Shown here: positions 43,401-55,800 of the stretch, in pieces
Layout of the letters: every line of letters begins with the position of its first letter
How positions within the stretch are numbered: the first letter of the stretch is position 1
NCBI GenBank assembly: GCA_964035545.1
Contig: OZ037769.1
Span: forward strand, 17,365,633 to 17,429,632
Source: Bugula neritina
Lineage: Eukaryota; Bryozoa; Gymnolaemata; Cheilostomatida; Bugulidae
Direction: 5' to 3'
DNA: 64,000 bases
Position numbers and translations under genes: made by a program
Notes under the pieces: generated by a model
The model's database searches: none
Seen by the model: only the letters and a program-made list of their open reading frames with translations
What the model was told of the DNA's origin: nothing

Positions 43401-46289
43401 TCCTGACTTGTTATTGTGTCTCAATATGCCTTGTATTTGAGTGCTTGTTAGTCTCGCTTCACTAACTTTGCCTATACTTCACAAGTGCCAGTGCTGCTGG
43501 CTCAAAAGCTAAATGTTATAAACTGTCAGCTAAAACCCAATCTTGTATTCCTAGGTTGGTTGGCCTAAATAAAACAATAGTCAAATCATGATTTCATGTT
43601 TTAAAAATTTACTCTATTCTAACCTGCTGCCTAGCTAGTTCTATTTTTGATGTATAATTACAAAATTTGTGATACATTTTTTTGGCAACCATGTAATTTA
43701 TAAAATGCAGTAATGGTACTTATAATATTATATTATTATCATTATAATATATTATATAGTATTATGTGTGTTTTTATTATACTGCATAATATCTATTTTA
43801 TTATTGTTGTTGTGCAAACAAGTGCAATTAACCTAGTTTTCAAAATGTACCTCTAAATTATCAGAATATCAGTTTAGATATTTTCATGCTTTGTAAGGTA
43901 AACCTAAAAAAAGAGGCTGTATTCCCAAAGTAAAGGGTGTTGAACTATGAACTATATTAGATTAGCCACTCTGCTACCAAGTGCATCAGTATAATATTAT
44001 ATGAATAGCTCTGATGCTTTGTCTCCGGTGGCTGGCTGCGATATGATAACTTGGCCAACTTCCAAGAGTTTAAAATTGGCGCAATTATTCAAGAGGTTAC
44101 ATACTGCACAGAGCTAGCAGTGATAGTAACCTTGCTATTGGCAGTACTTATTACAACTGCCAGCATATAAGCTGCATTGTAGAATGCCGTTGGGGCAGGC
44201 TAGTAAAACCAAATTCTGCTCTCTAATATACCTTAGACAAAATGCAGCAACATAATTTTTAGTTTCAAATTACATTTGCCACCCTTACATGAGCTGTGGG
44301 CTTCATAAAGATTCATATGATTAGAGATTTATGCTATAGGCCCTATCTGTGCTAGTGTATGATGAAAATAACACACCATTGTCAAAGTTAACTTCAAGTA
44401 TGTTGTTTTCCAGAAACTCAGTAATGTCCATTTATCTCTCGCATACAAATACTTATGTAATACCATACAGTTTAAGTTTTATTTTAGAGCACATCTGCAA
44501 ACTCTACAATAAGAGCTTGCTTTACCAGTCTATTTCAGACCTGTTTTTGTAGCTAGTAATACGCAAGCTACTTATTTTTAAACTTTTGGGTTATTTGTTC
44601 AAAACCATTAGCTTTGCTAGTAACCCATACTATTGCAACAGTTGACTGCTATCAACATGAATTGACAGCCTAATAATTATAACCCTTTTGCGCGCGAAAT
44701 ATTTATGTAATGATAGTTACTCATATAGTGCGCGTCTTATTAATGATGACTGCGTGGTCTAGAGGTTAGAGGCGTCAGCGAGGAGTTAGTTGGTTATGGT
44801 TCAACCCTGTTTTGTCGCAATTTTTTTTGTCAACTTATGCAAATCCTACGCATGTATAATAAATATGGCTATAATTGTAAAGTTTTTTTTAACTTTTGTT
44901 CAACAGTAAGACAACATACATGCATAATAATTAGATACTGAACAGTGGACTAAACCTTAAATTGATCTTATAGAATACAATGTACTTAAAATAATCATAT
45001 GTGAATTAGAGAAACTGAAAGTACACCTGCTGCTCTATAGACAGACCTTTACTGACAAGACTGCAAAGTGAAGTGATTTAGCTGAAATTAACTCTGCCAA
45101 ACAAACAAAGAATTATGTTGTGCTGAGGCATTTTCAATATATTATTGTAACATAGTGAGATGATTCAGCTAAGTGCTAATGTAAAACAGGGAACATTATA
45201 TTGGCAGAAATCCAATAGACTGCCAATTTGTGCGAGAGGGTACTATATGTTATTGTGATAGCGCAGAGCGGCAAACGTACTAGGAATGTTATAATTAGTC
45301 ACAGGAGCGTAGCTAGAACCACCCTATGAAGAATTTAGAAAATTGCAGTGAAACTTGCAAAATGGTGTATGTTTTTACCAAATTGTGAAGAGCATAAACA
45401 GAATTTCAAAAAACAAAGAAAGTATATTAGAGAAAACATATCAAGGAATGTCAAGTTTAACTTTTATACTTTATAAAATGAATCCCCTGTGCTACAGCAG
45501 TGGAACATGGAGGGTGTAAAATTTTACTTATTATGCAACAACTTTCTCAAAAAAATTTTTATTGAGAAATTAAAAAAGTATATGAAAGAGGAATGCAAGA
45601 GCTATCTTTTCATGTAAAATTTGTTAATGTGAGACAAAAACTGTTCGAGCTATCCCCTGGAAACCGTTTATATATAACATAAAGCAGTGCCTGAATCTGG
45701 AAAGTAATGACCTTAAACCAACTGTGCATGTGTTGAAAATACTTCTACACTTCTACATGTGTTGAAAATACTTCTACAATTCCACATGTGTTGAAAATAT
45801 TTCTACAATTCCACATGTGTTGAAAATACTTCTAAACTTCTACATGTGTTGAAAATACTTACATATCTCCTATTAACCCCACCATAGTCTAACTCATGAA
45901 AACCAGGATGTGGAAATAATCTGCAAAAATCAGTAACAGCAAAAATGAAAGAATTTTTATGGGGAATAAACTTTGCTGTAGGACATTCTAAAAGTAACGG
46001 GATTTGGTCTGCGGCAGCTGAGAGCTACAATATTCCGTATATTAGGTGTTAGAGTAGTGTGGCTTAAGCGTGCTGATAGCTTTTATATAACTAAAACAAT
46101 TTATTCCAACTAATTGCAAGCTTTTCCTTATTACTCAGCGAGCTGTAAGAATATATAACTACTATCTACAAGTCACAGGAGAAAGTCTAGATTCTGATTA
46201 CTTGGAACAAAATTGACTCATTGACACAGGAAATAGGAGATAAATACTTACTGAGAGGTGTTAGTTTCCTTAGTACACAGTACTTCACC
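40492..46289 (-). CDS. Unrecognised membrane-anchored polar protein
   Basis: Five minus-strand exons join in phase: 46289-46252, 42943-42311, 41726-41629, 40934-40864 and 40566-40492 (stop). I do not recognise the family. Near the N-terminus a hydrophobic stretch (FVSFLSWTSVLFKYTLALAI) would be a membrane or signal-anchor segment. About 190 residues rich in Gln, Glu, Asp, Ser and Pro follow, with many Q-D-E phrases, probably disordered. Then a basic part (GGRKRSSSMFIHRRRKSTGE) and an end with RSIEYWGYYQVSEVK. The start codon was not found; an upstream, perhaps untranslated, exon may end near 46568. Phase agreement at four junctions supports a real gene. The 42-kb-side intron contains a 2.6-kb TIR element. 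Confidence 0.6.
40941..41550. repeat. 20-bp minisatellite, about 29 copies
   Basis: Copies of TACATCTACTAGTTGTAACG with a longer form containing AAAGTACTGTATAACATC. It fills the intron between exons 41726-41629 and 40934-40864. Confidence 0.95.
41727..42310 (-). other. Intron of unrecognised gene
   Basis: A 584-base intron with GTAAGT donor and TTACAG acceptor on the minus strand, without a tandem array. A 76-codon minus frame overlaps it but crosses no supported splice site. Confidence 0.5.
43019..43152. repeat. 29-bp minisatellite, left part
   Basis: Copies of ACTTCTACAATTCCACATGT followed by GTTGAAAAT. The same array resumes at 45727, after an inserted element. Confidence 0.9.
43153..45726. 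mobile_element. 2.6-kb element with long TIRs
   Basis: The element splits a 29-bp minisatellite. Both ends begin CACAGTTGGTTTAAGGTCAT reading inward. The similarity continues with gaps through TGCTTTATGTT and GATAGCTCGAACAG to an ATGAAAAGATA block, so the inverted repeats reach roughly 200 bases or more (about 43153-43370 and 45510-45726). The 2-bp flank is CA on both sides, and removing the element restores a normal unit. No transposase frame is present. It differs in end sequence from the 8239-11362 element. Superfamily is not assigned. Confidence 0.8.
44752..44832 (+). other. tRNA-like Pol III promoter (SINE-like)
   Basis: TGGTCTAGAGG fits an A box and GGTTCAACCC fits a B box, 40-odd bases apart, followed by TTTTTTTT, a Pol III terminator. 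The acceptor arms do not pair (GACTGCG against TTGTCGC), so it is not a working tRNA gene. A tRNA-derived SINE head inside the TIR element is the likely reading. Confidence 0.45.
45727..45857. repeat. 29-bp minisatellite, right part
   Basis: Continuation of the array at 43019-43152: about four copies of the unit with CATGTGTTGAAAATACTTCT. Confidence 0.9.
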
Positions 46290-47466
46290 CTACAGCGTCT
46301 AGACTAGAGTGTATGTTGTAGACTAGAGAGTAACACTGACTGAAACTCTAAGTTATATAATACCTGAGGGGGCAGGTGATATCTATAATTATATTGTTTG
46401 TGTAAATACAATGACCCCTTGATTGTGTTATTGAAAGGTATACATAGAGGAGATATATTATACCAGGGTTCTACAGTCTTAGCCTCGGCACTATTATGAG
46501 TATGTACGTTGAGTAAGACAACTCCAAGAGAGCATTGGTACAGCACTTGTTTGGAGTTGTATACTCACATGTTGGAGTTGTGAAGTCTCGTAATAATGCA
46601 GTGTTAGAGACGTGAAGGATAATCTATATAGATGTAGGCTGTAGCTACATTATCTACAGAAAGTATAACTATATATAGCGGCTGAGTAGTCATTGTAACA
46701 TCAAAGCTTTATTTATTGCACAAGCTGTCTATTTTTCAATTTCACAAATTTTCCTTTTATTGGCCAACAGCCCAACAAAAAAATAACTTTTAACAAAATC
46801 ATTACGTTCTAATTTTTACGATAATCAAGAATATTTGCAATTATGTATTTGAAAAATGTACAATTACATAATACATATAAGCATAAAAATATATTCATTT
46901 CACTGAATAATTATTTAAGATGTAAAACAATTGTTACAAATAGACCAAATTAACATCATTTATATAAATATTTTTAACATATGAAGAAGGTATAAATTAC
47001 CTACTATATAGTATATACTATAAATATTATTATGGGAAGTGACCACCTGGGAACTATAAATTAGATGTGGAAACAACTCCAAACAAACTAATAGCTAGTA
47101 AATCTGTTACAAGAAACTCTGCAGCTAAACCCCAACTTTATGAAACAGTAGAAGATAACTTCACTTGCCTTCTCACACAATAATATAATAACATGAAAGC
47201 CATGGCATTACATTTGGTAGAAAAACCTATCAAGACTATAATAACTTCTAAAATATAAACAGAATAAAATAATACAAATAAATACTATATTTAAATGCTT
47301 TAGTAATAAAAGAGTATAAAGCTAAAAGCACCATATGCTGTATCTAATCACAATAATATATTAAAACAATAATATATAGATTAATAAACTACTTAGTATA
47401 TTCAACTACATAGAGTAGGGGACATAAGGTTCCCTACCGAGTACTAGGGGGGGGGGGGGAGTTAGC
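46290..47466. other. Intergenic, AT-rich, ends in poly-G
   Basis: No gene seen. It contains a twelve-base G run at about 47448-47459 just downstream of the SMUG1 stop. A possible non-coding exon of the gene to the left (donor ACAT-GTGAGT on minus at about 46568) lies here. Confidence 0.45.
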
Positions 47467-49367
47467 CTAACAACTGGGTGCTGACTGAGAAGAGTTGGGG
47501 GTACGTGACAGCAGCCCCACATCCTGAAAGCACTTCTGAGCATAGTCTCTCCAGTTCTGGTTAGCCGTGGGATTCTGAGGACTCGGATGCAGGAGGTAGT
47601 ATTGTCTGTGCGGTAGACGGGCCACCTGACAAGCTCGACGGATTCCCTCTTCCGAGAAGCGGCCGATCCCGACGAGACTGTGGCATTCTGGGAAGAGACG
47701 GATAGACTGAGCGAGAGCCTCGTCACAGAGGGACTGGAGAGGACGGCGGGCGGAGGCTGGCAGCTCACTCGGGGTGAAGTTCTTACCTGAGGAGACAGTA
47801 TGAGGGAGTAAGGTAAGTATATACTTACAGTATGCGGGAGTAAGGTAAGTGTATACTTACAGTATGCGGGAGAAAGGTAAGTACATACTTACAGTATGAG
47901 GGGAGAGTAAGGTAATATTTACTTACAGAAGTACGTTGCACACAGAGGAAAGTCACTGTATATGAAAGACAAGTCATACCTGAAGCCACTATGAATGAGA
48001 GGGGACAGTAGTTGTAGATGAAGCACCTGTCAAACAACTGCGAGGGGGTGTCAAAGTTCTCCCTGAAGAAACTCCACAGTCTACTTCCACTCACCTGCAA
48101 CACAACTTCTGACATGTCATTCTGATATATCTGACATGTCACCCTGATATATCTGACATGTCATTCTGATATATCTGACATGTCATTCTGATATATCTGA
48201 CATGTATGTAGGGTCACTCTGATATATCTACCTAACCAACATCTGTATGCTAGAGTACTTGTGAATTATACTGCGTATACAGCATGTATACAACAGCATT
48301 TAGTTATTGGAAAAACCGGTGCAAAGTTTGTAAGATTGATGCGTACAACAGAGTGTCCTATAGTTGAGTAACATAAGTGCTCATGATCTCGCGCTATGTA
48401 CCTCGCTGAGTGGACACTGAAACCCTGTAACTGGTCGCTTCTCATGCGTACTTCTGGGAGTCCCCACCTCTTCGTTAATCATCATCCACTTGCTTACAGT
48501 GTTCACTTCACCAAATGGAACCTGGAACATTCCGAGGACACTTTACAGATGAAGCGCTAAAGTGGCTTCAGATATTATGACTACCCCTAGAATTTAGAGA
48601 ACAGATGACAAGATATTTCACACAATAAAACTCACGCCGGTTTGAGCCATTCCCCGAGGTCCGGGATTCATTCCAACCAGAAGCACCTGAGCAGAGGTAT
48701 TACAGAACTTCCTGTAGTACTCCATGTGAGGCTTGTAGGCATAGTCTACGGGGTTGTAGATGTGAGTGACCTTGTTCCCGTAGTCTAACTCCATCAACTT
48801 ATGAGCAAGTCGCGTCTCTATATCTAACAACTGAGATGCTAGAGGATTGAGTGAATACAGTTTCCTGATCTCAGACAGTCTCATGTTAATGTCATAGGTT
48901 TCAGATCGGTCCAACATGCGAGATGAATTTACAGAGACAGTCGGGTGTATCGGGGCAGCTGAAGGGTTTACTGACGGAATATGTGAATACTTGGGAACAT
49001 TAGCCGGCACTGAGGTCTTGAAGTCACACATTTGACTTGCCGGATAAGATAGAAAAGTCGCCTGCGAAAACTCCATAGCATCTGACAGTTGACTAGATAA
49101 GACATGAGTTTCAGATGGTGCTATGGCCTCCTGTTTGAAATGGACAGGTAGCTGAGACTGACTACTATATGAACTCGGCTCATTATAGGCGCCATATAAA
49201 GCTTCATCATATTTATTTTCTTGCTTAATCAATGGAACATATTGTGAAGGATAATTGGTTTGAGAAGTTATAGCAGGACTAGATGATAAACTAGTTATCT
49301 CTTGCTTTACAGATACATGCTGACTTTGCTGACCAGTATAGTCAGGCTCTTTCAAGGTACTATACAT
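47467..49367 (-). CDS. SMUG1: SMUG1 uracil-DNA glycosylase, copy A
   Basis: Four exons, 49367-48636, 48521-48402, 48094-47980 and 47786-47467, encode 428 residues. It removes uracil and oxidised uracils from DNA. The first active-site motif is GMNPGPRGMAQTG, continued after the intron by VPFG, whose Phe stacks on uracil; the second is LLHPSPQNP, with the catalytic-loop His. HIYNPVDYAYKPHMEYYRKF and FDRCFIYNYCPLSF are also family signatures. The N-terminal 180 residues are a Ser/Gln-rich extension not found in human SMUG1 and probably disordered. The human motif has Phe where this copy has Arg (GPRG). Introns have phases 0, 0 and 1, as in copy B. A different, longer-looking frame over the last exon is a shadow. 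Confidence 0.92.
47803..47910. repeat. Three-copy repeat in SMUG1 copy A intron
   Basis: Three imperfect copies of about 32 bases containing GGTAAGTATATACTTACAGT and ATGCGGGAGTAA, next to the last-exon acceptor. Confidence 0.85.
48109..48206. repeat. 22-bp repeat in SMUG1 copy A intron
   Basis: Five copies of GACATGTCATTCTGATATAT between exons 2 and 3. Confidence 0.9.
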
Positions 49368-50001
49368 CTACAACAGAGAGGGACAGGTTGAAGCCAAGTT
49401 GATATTTAATAAGAAATGAACATCAGTGCTATATAGTGCTAGTGTTGAGAATGTTTTAGTAGAGTAATAACAGTAATTCATAATATTGTTTTTGTTGTCT
49501 TATCATCTTAGATAAGACAACAATCATTACTTCTTAAATACTACTAATGCACTGTGTTTTTTGCAAGATTCTAACCCGAAATAAACATCAGTGAAGCTTA
49601 GTATGAGTCACAATTTTATTGAATAAAACTAGAGCAAAAAACTGGCAAATTTATTTGTAAACTAACCAATAAAAATATAAAAATTACATTATATTTTCTT
49701 GCATCTATAATTTTATGAATAAATTTCAACTGAAGCTTATGGGATGCTATAATAAATATAGACATATAACAATAAGTTTATATATTAAGAATATTGATAT
49801 AAGTTTACATTAGGAATATTGATTGTAAATCTGAGCATAAGTAAAATCGTTTAAAAGGAATGCGTAGGTCTAAAAATTTTGTATTAAAAATATAAACTAT
49901 GACAAAATATTCTAAATTACTATGCATGCTTAGAACAAACTCAAAACAAAAATATCACATTAGTGCTCTAATCATTTCAATATTAAACATTTCAACTAAA
50001 A
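49368..50001. other. Spacer between the SMUG1 copies
   Basis: 634 bases of AT-rich, non-repetitive DNA with an inverted pair near 49495-49520 (TTGTCTTATCATCTTAGATA / AAGACAA). It must hold the promoter of copy A. Confidence 0.5.
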
Positions 50002-51332
50002 CTATGGAATTAGTCCGAACTCTTTGAAAGTAGCAAGAGCAGAGGTTTCCCAATTAAGAGTAGCAGCTGGACTGCGTGGACTAGGGTGTAGTAAGTAGAA
50101 CTGCTGGTGAGGTAAGTCGTGGAGAGAACAGATCTCCTTCACACGTCGCTCAGTGAATCTACCAATACTGACGATCTTCCTGCAGTTCGGAAAGAGTTGT
50201 ATGATCTTGGCGAGGTTCTCATCACAGATATCTAGTAGAGGTTTCTTAACCAGCATCTGCATTGACGATGGCGTGATATTTGCACCTGTGAAATGAGAAA
50301 CTGACAATTACAAACACTATGAATAACATTTAGAAGTAGTTGCTAGAAATATTACCAAAACTCATAATTAAGCAAAGCATCAAGTTAGTAACATCTATAG
50401 AATTATTTAGACCACATTGCATCAACTAATTCAACGTACCAGTTTGGTTCATGAACACGAGTGGACAGTAGTTGTAGATGAAGCAGCGATCAAAGAACTC
50501 ATCTGCAGTATTAAAATACTGCTGAATAAACCCCCAGAGTCGACTGCCACTACCCTGGTGAAACAAGAATTCACAGGAGATAATGGTGAGTGTAGAAGGT
50601 GAAGTACAGGCTATAATACAGCTACAGTGTATTCGAGTAACTACCTCAGTCCTGGTTGTCTCAAAGCCAAGTATTGGTCTCTTTTCATGCTGATGCTCGG
50701 GTGACGCCACCTCTTCATTAATCTTCAGCCAATCAGTGACTGTCTTCATGTTACCAAAGGGAATCTGCCAATCACATGAGAGTGTGCATATATAGGTGTA
50801 ATCAAATTACAACATTGTTATTTTAATATTTTAAATAAACTTGAAAAATACTTGTGTTTGAAAAGTTAAAAATATGAAGCTCTACAAACTAAAAGCTTAA
50901 ATTTGAAACCTGAATAAATCCCGGAATAAATTTGATTAAACTCACCCCATTCTGCGCCCCACCAAAGGGTCCAGGATTTTCACCAATTAAAAGAACCTCC
51001 ACCGTGTTTTTGCAGAATTTCCGATAATATTCAAAATGCGGTTTGTAAGCATAGTCAACTGGGTTGTATATGTGAGTGATTTGCTTTCCAAAGCTAAGCT
51101 GCATTAGGTCGTTGGTGAAGTTGGTCTCTATTTTCAAGATTTTTGAAGCAACCGGATTTGACTTTTCCATTTTTCTTATTTCTAATAACCTCGTTTCAAT
51201 GTTTACAACCGGCCTATGAGCAACGAGCTTGCTGAGTTTAGTCTCAGAGCTACCAGGTTTTACCACATCTGTTTCTTGCTTTCTCTTTAGCTTTTTTGAA
51301 ATTGTTGTTGCAGAACCTTTTCTGTCTGCCAT
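50002..51332 (-). CDS. SMUG1-like uracil-DNA glycosylase, copy B
   Basis: Four exons, 51332-50946, 50764-50645, 50554-50440 and 50285-50002, encode 301 residues. It has the same intron phases as copy A and shares HIYNPVDYAYKPH and EIRK-x-NP-x-AS segments, so the two arose by tandem duplication. The second motif LLHPSPRSP is intact. The first motif reads GENPGPFGGAQNG instead of GMNPGPFGMAQTG: the catalytic Asn remains, but three positions around it changed (Met to Glu, Met to Gly, Thr to Asn). IPFG keeps the stacking Phe. The N-terminus is short and Lys-rich (KKLKRKQ), a possible nuclear signal. Altered substrate choice or reduced activity is possible but not shown. Confidence 0.9.
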
Positions 51333-52825
51333 CTTTGCATTCAGGATATATACCTTTCAAGAATGTTGCAGTTTAAACAATGTCAACCCTCTAGCCATAT
51401 GTATAATTATTATCGAGGAATGTTGCGCTAGAATATAAGCTAGCATCAACTCTATTTTTATTGAAATATCAAACAACATTAAACTGTGGGTATTTTATTT
51501 GAAAAAATTAAACAATTACCAACACCTACTGTCTGTTTCAGATTTCTCTAAATATGTAGATAATCCACTCCACATCCACATATACTCACTCAACTCAGAT
51601 ACTGAGATAGCAATACTCATACTGATAGTCCACTGATACTCATACACTTACAAGTTACAGCGCTACGCTGATACCCATACTCATACACTCATACTGATAG
51701 TTATACTGATATTGATACTGTAATCACTAATTGTAATCAGTAACACTAACTGTAATGTGAGACTAACGCTCGCACTGAGAGCGAGTCAGAGTGTCACTGT
51801 CAGTGTGATATTGATACTCATAGTCAATGTCATACTGATAGCAATACTGAATCTGATACTTACTTAAAGTTAATCATAATCATTATGATAACGATAATGT
51901 CAATGATATTGATAATCAGTTTGAGTTTCAGTTTGAGCTGTACTTATAATTATACTTGTATTTAATTTTATATTAAATCTAATGTTTTACATTCAAATTT
52001 TGGCTGTAGTTTTAGTTAAATATATATGTTTATTATCATTATAAGTGCTAGCAACCTGTAATAATAATAATACATTTATAGATTTACTATCACCAACATT
52101 AAAACTGTCAGACTCGGTGTCACTAGCAGTGTTTGCTCTAACCGGAAACCAAAGGCGCAGAGTTAGCGTAATATTTATTTCAAATTGCTAACAAAAGCCA
52201 TCCCCACCCAATCTATTGAGACGGCGCAGTTAGGAAATGTCTATTGTAGCGTTTCCAATTCCTATTTTTCGTATTCTCTTCCCAACACCGATTTTCCTCC
52301 CTTATTTTTTGCAACTTACTGTGAGTGTTAATAGGCTATTCAACTTATTTAGTAGCTCTTATCTATTTTAAAATTTATTTAAATAGTTTTAAAACTTTTA
52401 TTCACAAAGGATTTTATTTTGAATATTTTTGATAATCCTAAATTAGTAATTATAATAATAATGATATTGATAAATTCAATATGAATAAGAGCATCATTCA
52501 CGGTCAAACTGAAACTGCATAATTATTAATAACAATTATTAACTATATTTATTTCACTATCAGTATTACTGTATCAGACTGCAGACTACACATTGTCTAT
52601 ATCTACACACTGTATATTTGGCTGACAAGTTTTCTTATATCTGACATATTGGGTGTTATAGTTAAGTATCTTCAAACAGTAGAAACTTTCATATTGTATG
52701 TCTCACCAGTTGTTATTCATAAACTTTTCACAATTCCCAGACAGTTCTTGTTATATGTTCATATGTTAATTTTAGAGATGTTCAATTTTTCATATTTGTT
52801 TTTAGACGAATACCGGAGTGTAAAT
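51333..52825. other. Divergent intergenic, SMUG1-B to UBA6
   Basis: 1.5 kb of AT-rich DNA between two divergent starts, with a degenerate tract at 51590-51930 (phrases such as ATACTCATACTGATAG). No exon was identified; the promoters of both genes should be here. Confidence 0.5.
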
Positions 52826-55800
52826 ATGGATGTAACAGAATCTACCGAGCAAATAGACGACTCCCTGTACAGGTATATGAACTTAGTACTTACTCTATGT
52901 ACTTAGTACTTACTCTATGTATTAAATACTTACTCTACGTACTCAGTACTTACTCTACGTACTCAGTACTTACTCTACGTACTCAGTACTTACTCTACGA
53001 ACTCAGTACTTACTCTATATACTCAGTACTTACTCTATGTACTCAGTACTTACTCTATGTACTCAGTACTTATTTTATGTACTTAGTACTTGCTCTATGT
53101 ATTTAGTACACAGTACTTACCTTTACTCAGTTGGTATGTTGCAGCCGACAAAGGTATGTCCTCGGAGACAATGCCATGAAGAAGATGGCTCACTCTCACA
53201 TCTTATTGGTCGGTTTTGGTGGACTCGGCGTTGAAATCGGTTTGTATTCGTTTACTGCAATATACATTTATATACGTCACTGGCGTACGCCTGTATATAC
53301 CTGTACATACCTGAATATACCTGTACACCCGTATATACCTGTCTTTCTGACAGCGAAGAACGTCACTCTAGCCGGAGTAAAGTCGCTGACTGTCCAGGAC
53401 CACAGGAAGTGTGCTGTATCTGATCTCTCCACTCAGTACTTCATCAGAGAGAAAGACGTCGCTGCCGGCAAGTTCAGGTGAGTCACTGCCTCCTTCACCC
53501 AACAGGAAATACAAGTTACTCTGTCTGTAGCTGTGTGCTTAGACTCTCTAGTTGTGGTGGTAATATTCCTTCCGGAATGTTCCACAGGGTGGAAGCTGGT
53601 GTTCCCCGACTGGCCGAACTGAACCCGAATGTCAGCGTCCTGTCAGTTTCTGAACCTTTCGGGAAAAGAGAGTCTTCTTGGAGTTTCCTGTCTCAGTATA
53701 AGGTATTCTCTCTCTCAGTATAAGGTATTCTCTCTCTCTCAGTATAAGGTATTCTCTCTCTCTCAGTATAAGGTATTCTCTCTCTCTCAGTATAAGGTAT
53801 TCTCTCTCTCAGTATAAGGTATTCTCTCTCTCAGTATAAGGTATTCTCTCTCTCTCTCAGTATAAGGTATTCTCTCTCTCAGTATAAGGTATTCTCTCTC
53901 CCAGTATAAGGTATTCTCTCTCTCAGTATAAGGTATTCTCTCTCTCAGTATAAGGTATTCTCTCTCTCAGTATAAGGTATTCTCTCTCTCTCTCAGTATA
54001 AGGTATTCTCTCTCTCAGTATAAGGTATTCTCTCTCTCAATATAAGGTATTCTCTCTCTCAGTATAAGGTATTCTCTCTCTCAGTATAAGGTATTCTCTC
54101 TCTCAGTATAAGGTATTCTCTCTCTCAATATAAGGTATTCTCTCTCTCAGTATAAGGTATTCTCTCTCTCAGTATAAGGTATTCTCTCTCTCTCTCAGTA
54201 TAAGGTATTCTCTCTCTCAGTATAAGGTATTCTCTCTCTCAGTATAAGGTATTCTCTCTCTCTCAGTATAAGGTATTCTCTCTCTCAGTATAAGGTATTC
54301 TCTCTCTCTCAGTATAAGGTATTCTCTCTCTCAGTATAAGGTATTCTCTCTCTCAGTATAAGGTATTCTCTCTCTCTCAGTATAAGGTATTCTCTCTCTC
54401 AGTATAAGGTATTCTCTCTCTCTCAGTATAAGGTATTCTCTCTCTCAGTATAAGGTATTCTCTCTCTCAGTATAAGGTATTCTCTCTCTCTCTCAGTATA
54501 AGGTATTCTCTCTCTCTCAGTATAAGGTATTCTCTCTCTCTCAGTATAAGGTATTCTCTCTCTCTCAGTATAAGGTATTCTCTCTCTCTCTCAGTATAAG
54601 GTATTCTCTCTCCCAGTATAAGGTATTCTCTCTCTCAGTATAAGGTATTCTCTCTCCCAGTATAAGGTATTCTCTCTCTCTCGTCAGCATATCGTGTGAT
54701 ATATCGCGTGACACCTGTGAAACGTCATATCACGTAGTAGTTATGATACATATCATGTGATATACTATACTCTATAGTAACTATGCTGTGTGTTATATTC
54801 CAGTGCGTTGTACTAACGGAGGTCTCATACGACGTACAGATAGAGGTTGATGAATTCTGTAGAACTCAATGTCCACCAATACCAGTGAGTAGTTGTGGAT
54901 ATTCCTTACTATTCAGGTGATATCTAGAGATATATTACATAATACTTGTATACTCAGGTGATATCTGCAGATATATTACATAATACTTGTATACTCAGGT
55001 GATATCTGCAGATATATTACATAAGACTTGTATACTCAGGTGATATCTGCAGATATATTATATAATACTTGTATACTCAGGTGATATCTGGAGATGTCAA
55101 AGGACTCTTTGCGGTTGGTTTCTGTGATTTTGGACCAAACTTTGAAGTTCTGGATACGAATGGAGAGGAGGCAAGAGAAGTGTTTGTCTGTAACATCACA
55201 AAGGTACGTGACTCTGTAGTCAGTCTGTGGTTACTCTGTAGTTACTGTGTAGTTACTCTGTAGTTACTCTGTAGCTACTCTGTAGCTACTCTGTAGTTAC
55301 TCTGTAGTTACTCTGTAGTCACTCTGTAGTTACTGTGTATTTACTCTGTGGTTACTCTGTAGTTACTCTGTAGTTACTCTGTAGTTACTGTGTATTTACT
55401 CTGTGGTTACTCTGTAGTCACTCTGTAGCTACTCTGTAGTTACTCTGTAGTCAGTCTGTAGCTACTCTGTGGTTACTGTGTTGCAGGAGAACCCCGGAGT
55501 AGTGACGGTGTACGATGCCCGACCTCACGGCCTCGAGTCCGGAGACTCCGTCCAGTTCCGGGAACTCGACGGCATGGCTCAACTCAACAATCAAATTCGG
55601 CAAATCACAGGTCAGCTTCTCTGTAGCCTCAGTACCTGCTCTCTTCTTTTTAGCCTCAGTACCTGCTCTCTTCTTTTTAGCCTCAGTACCAACTCTTCTC
55701 TGTAGCCTCAGTACCAACTCTTCTCTGTAGCCTCAGCACCAACTATTCACAGTCTGAGTTCCTTACTTTGCTTACTCTTCTCTCTCTTGCAGTTATCTCC

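Noticed and set aside
44752-44832. Functional tRNA gene
   Set aside because: A and B boxes are present but acceptor and T arms do not pair.
47406-47768. 120-codon minus frame over the end of SMUG1 copy A
   Set aside because: It is a shadow in another frame; the true frame carries LLHPSPQNP and ends at 47467.
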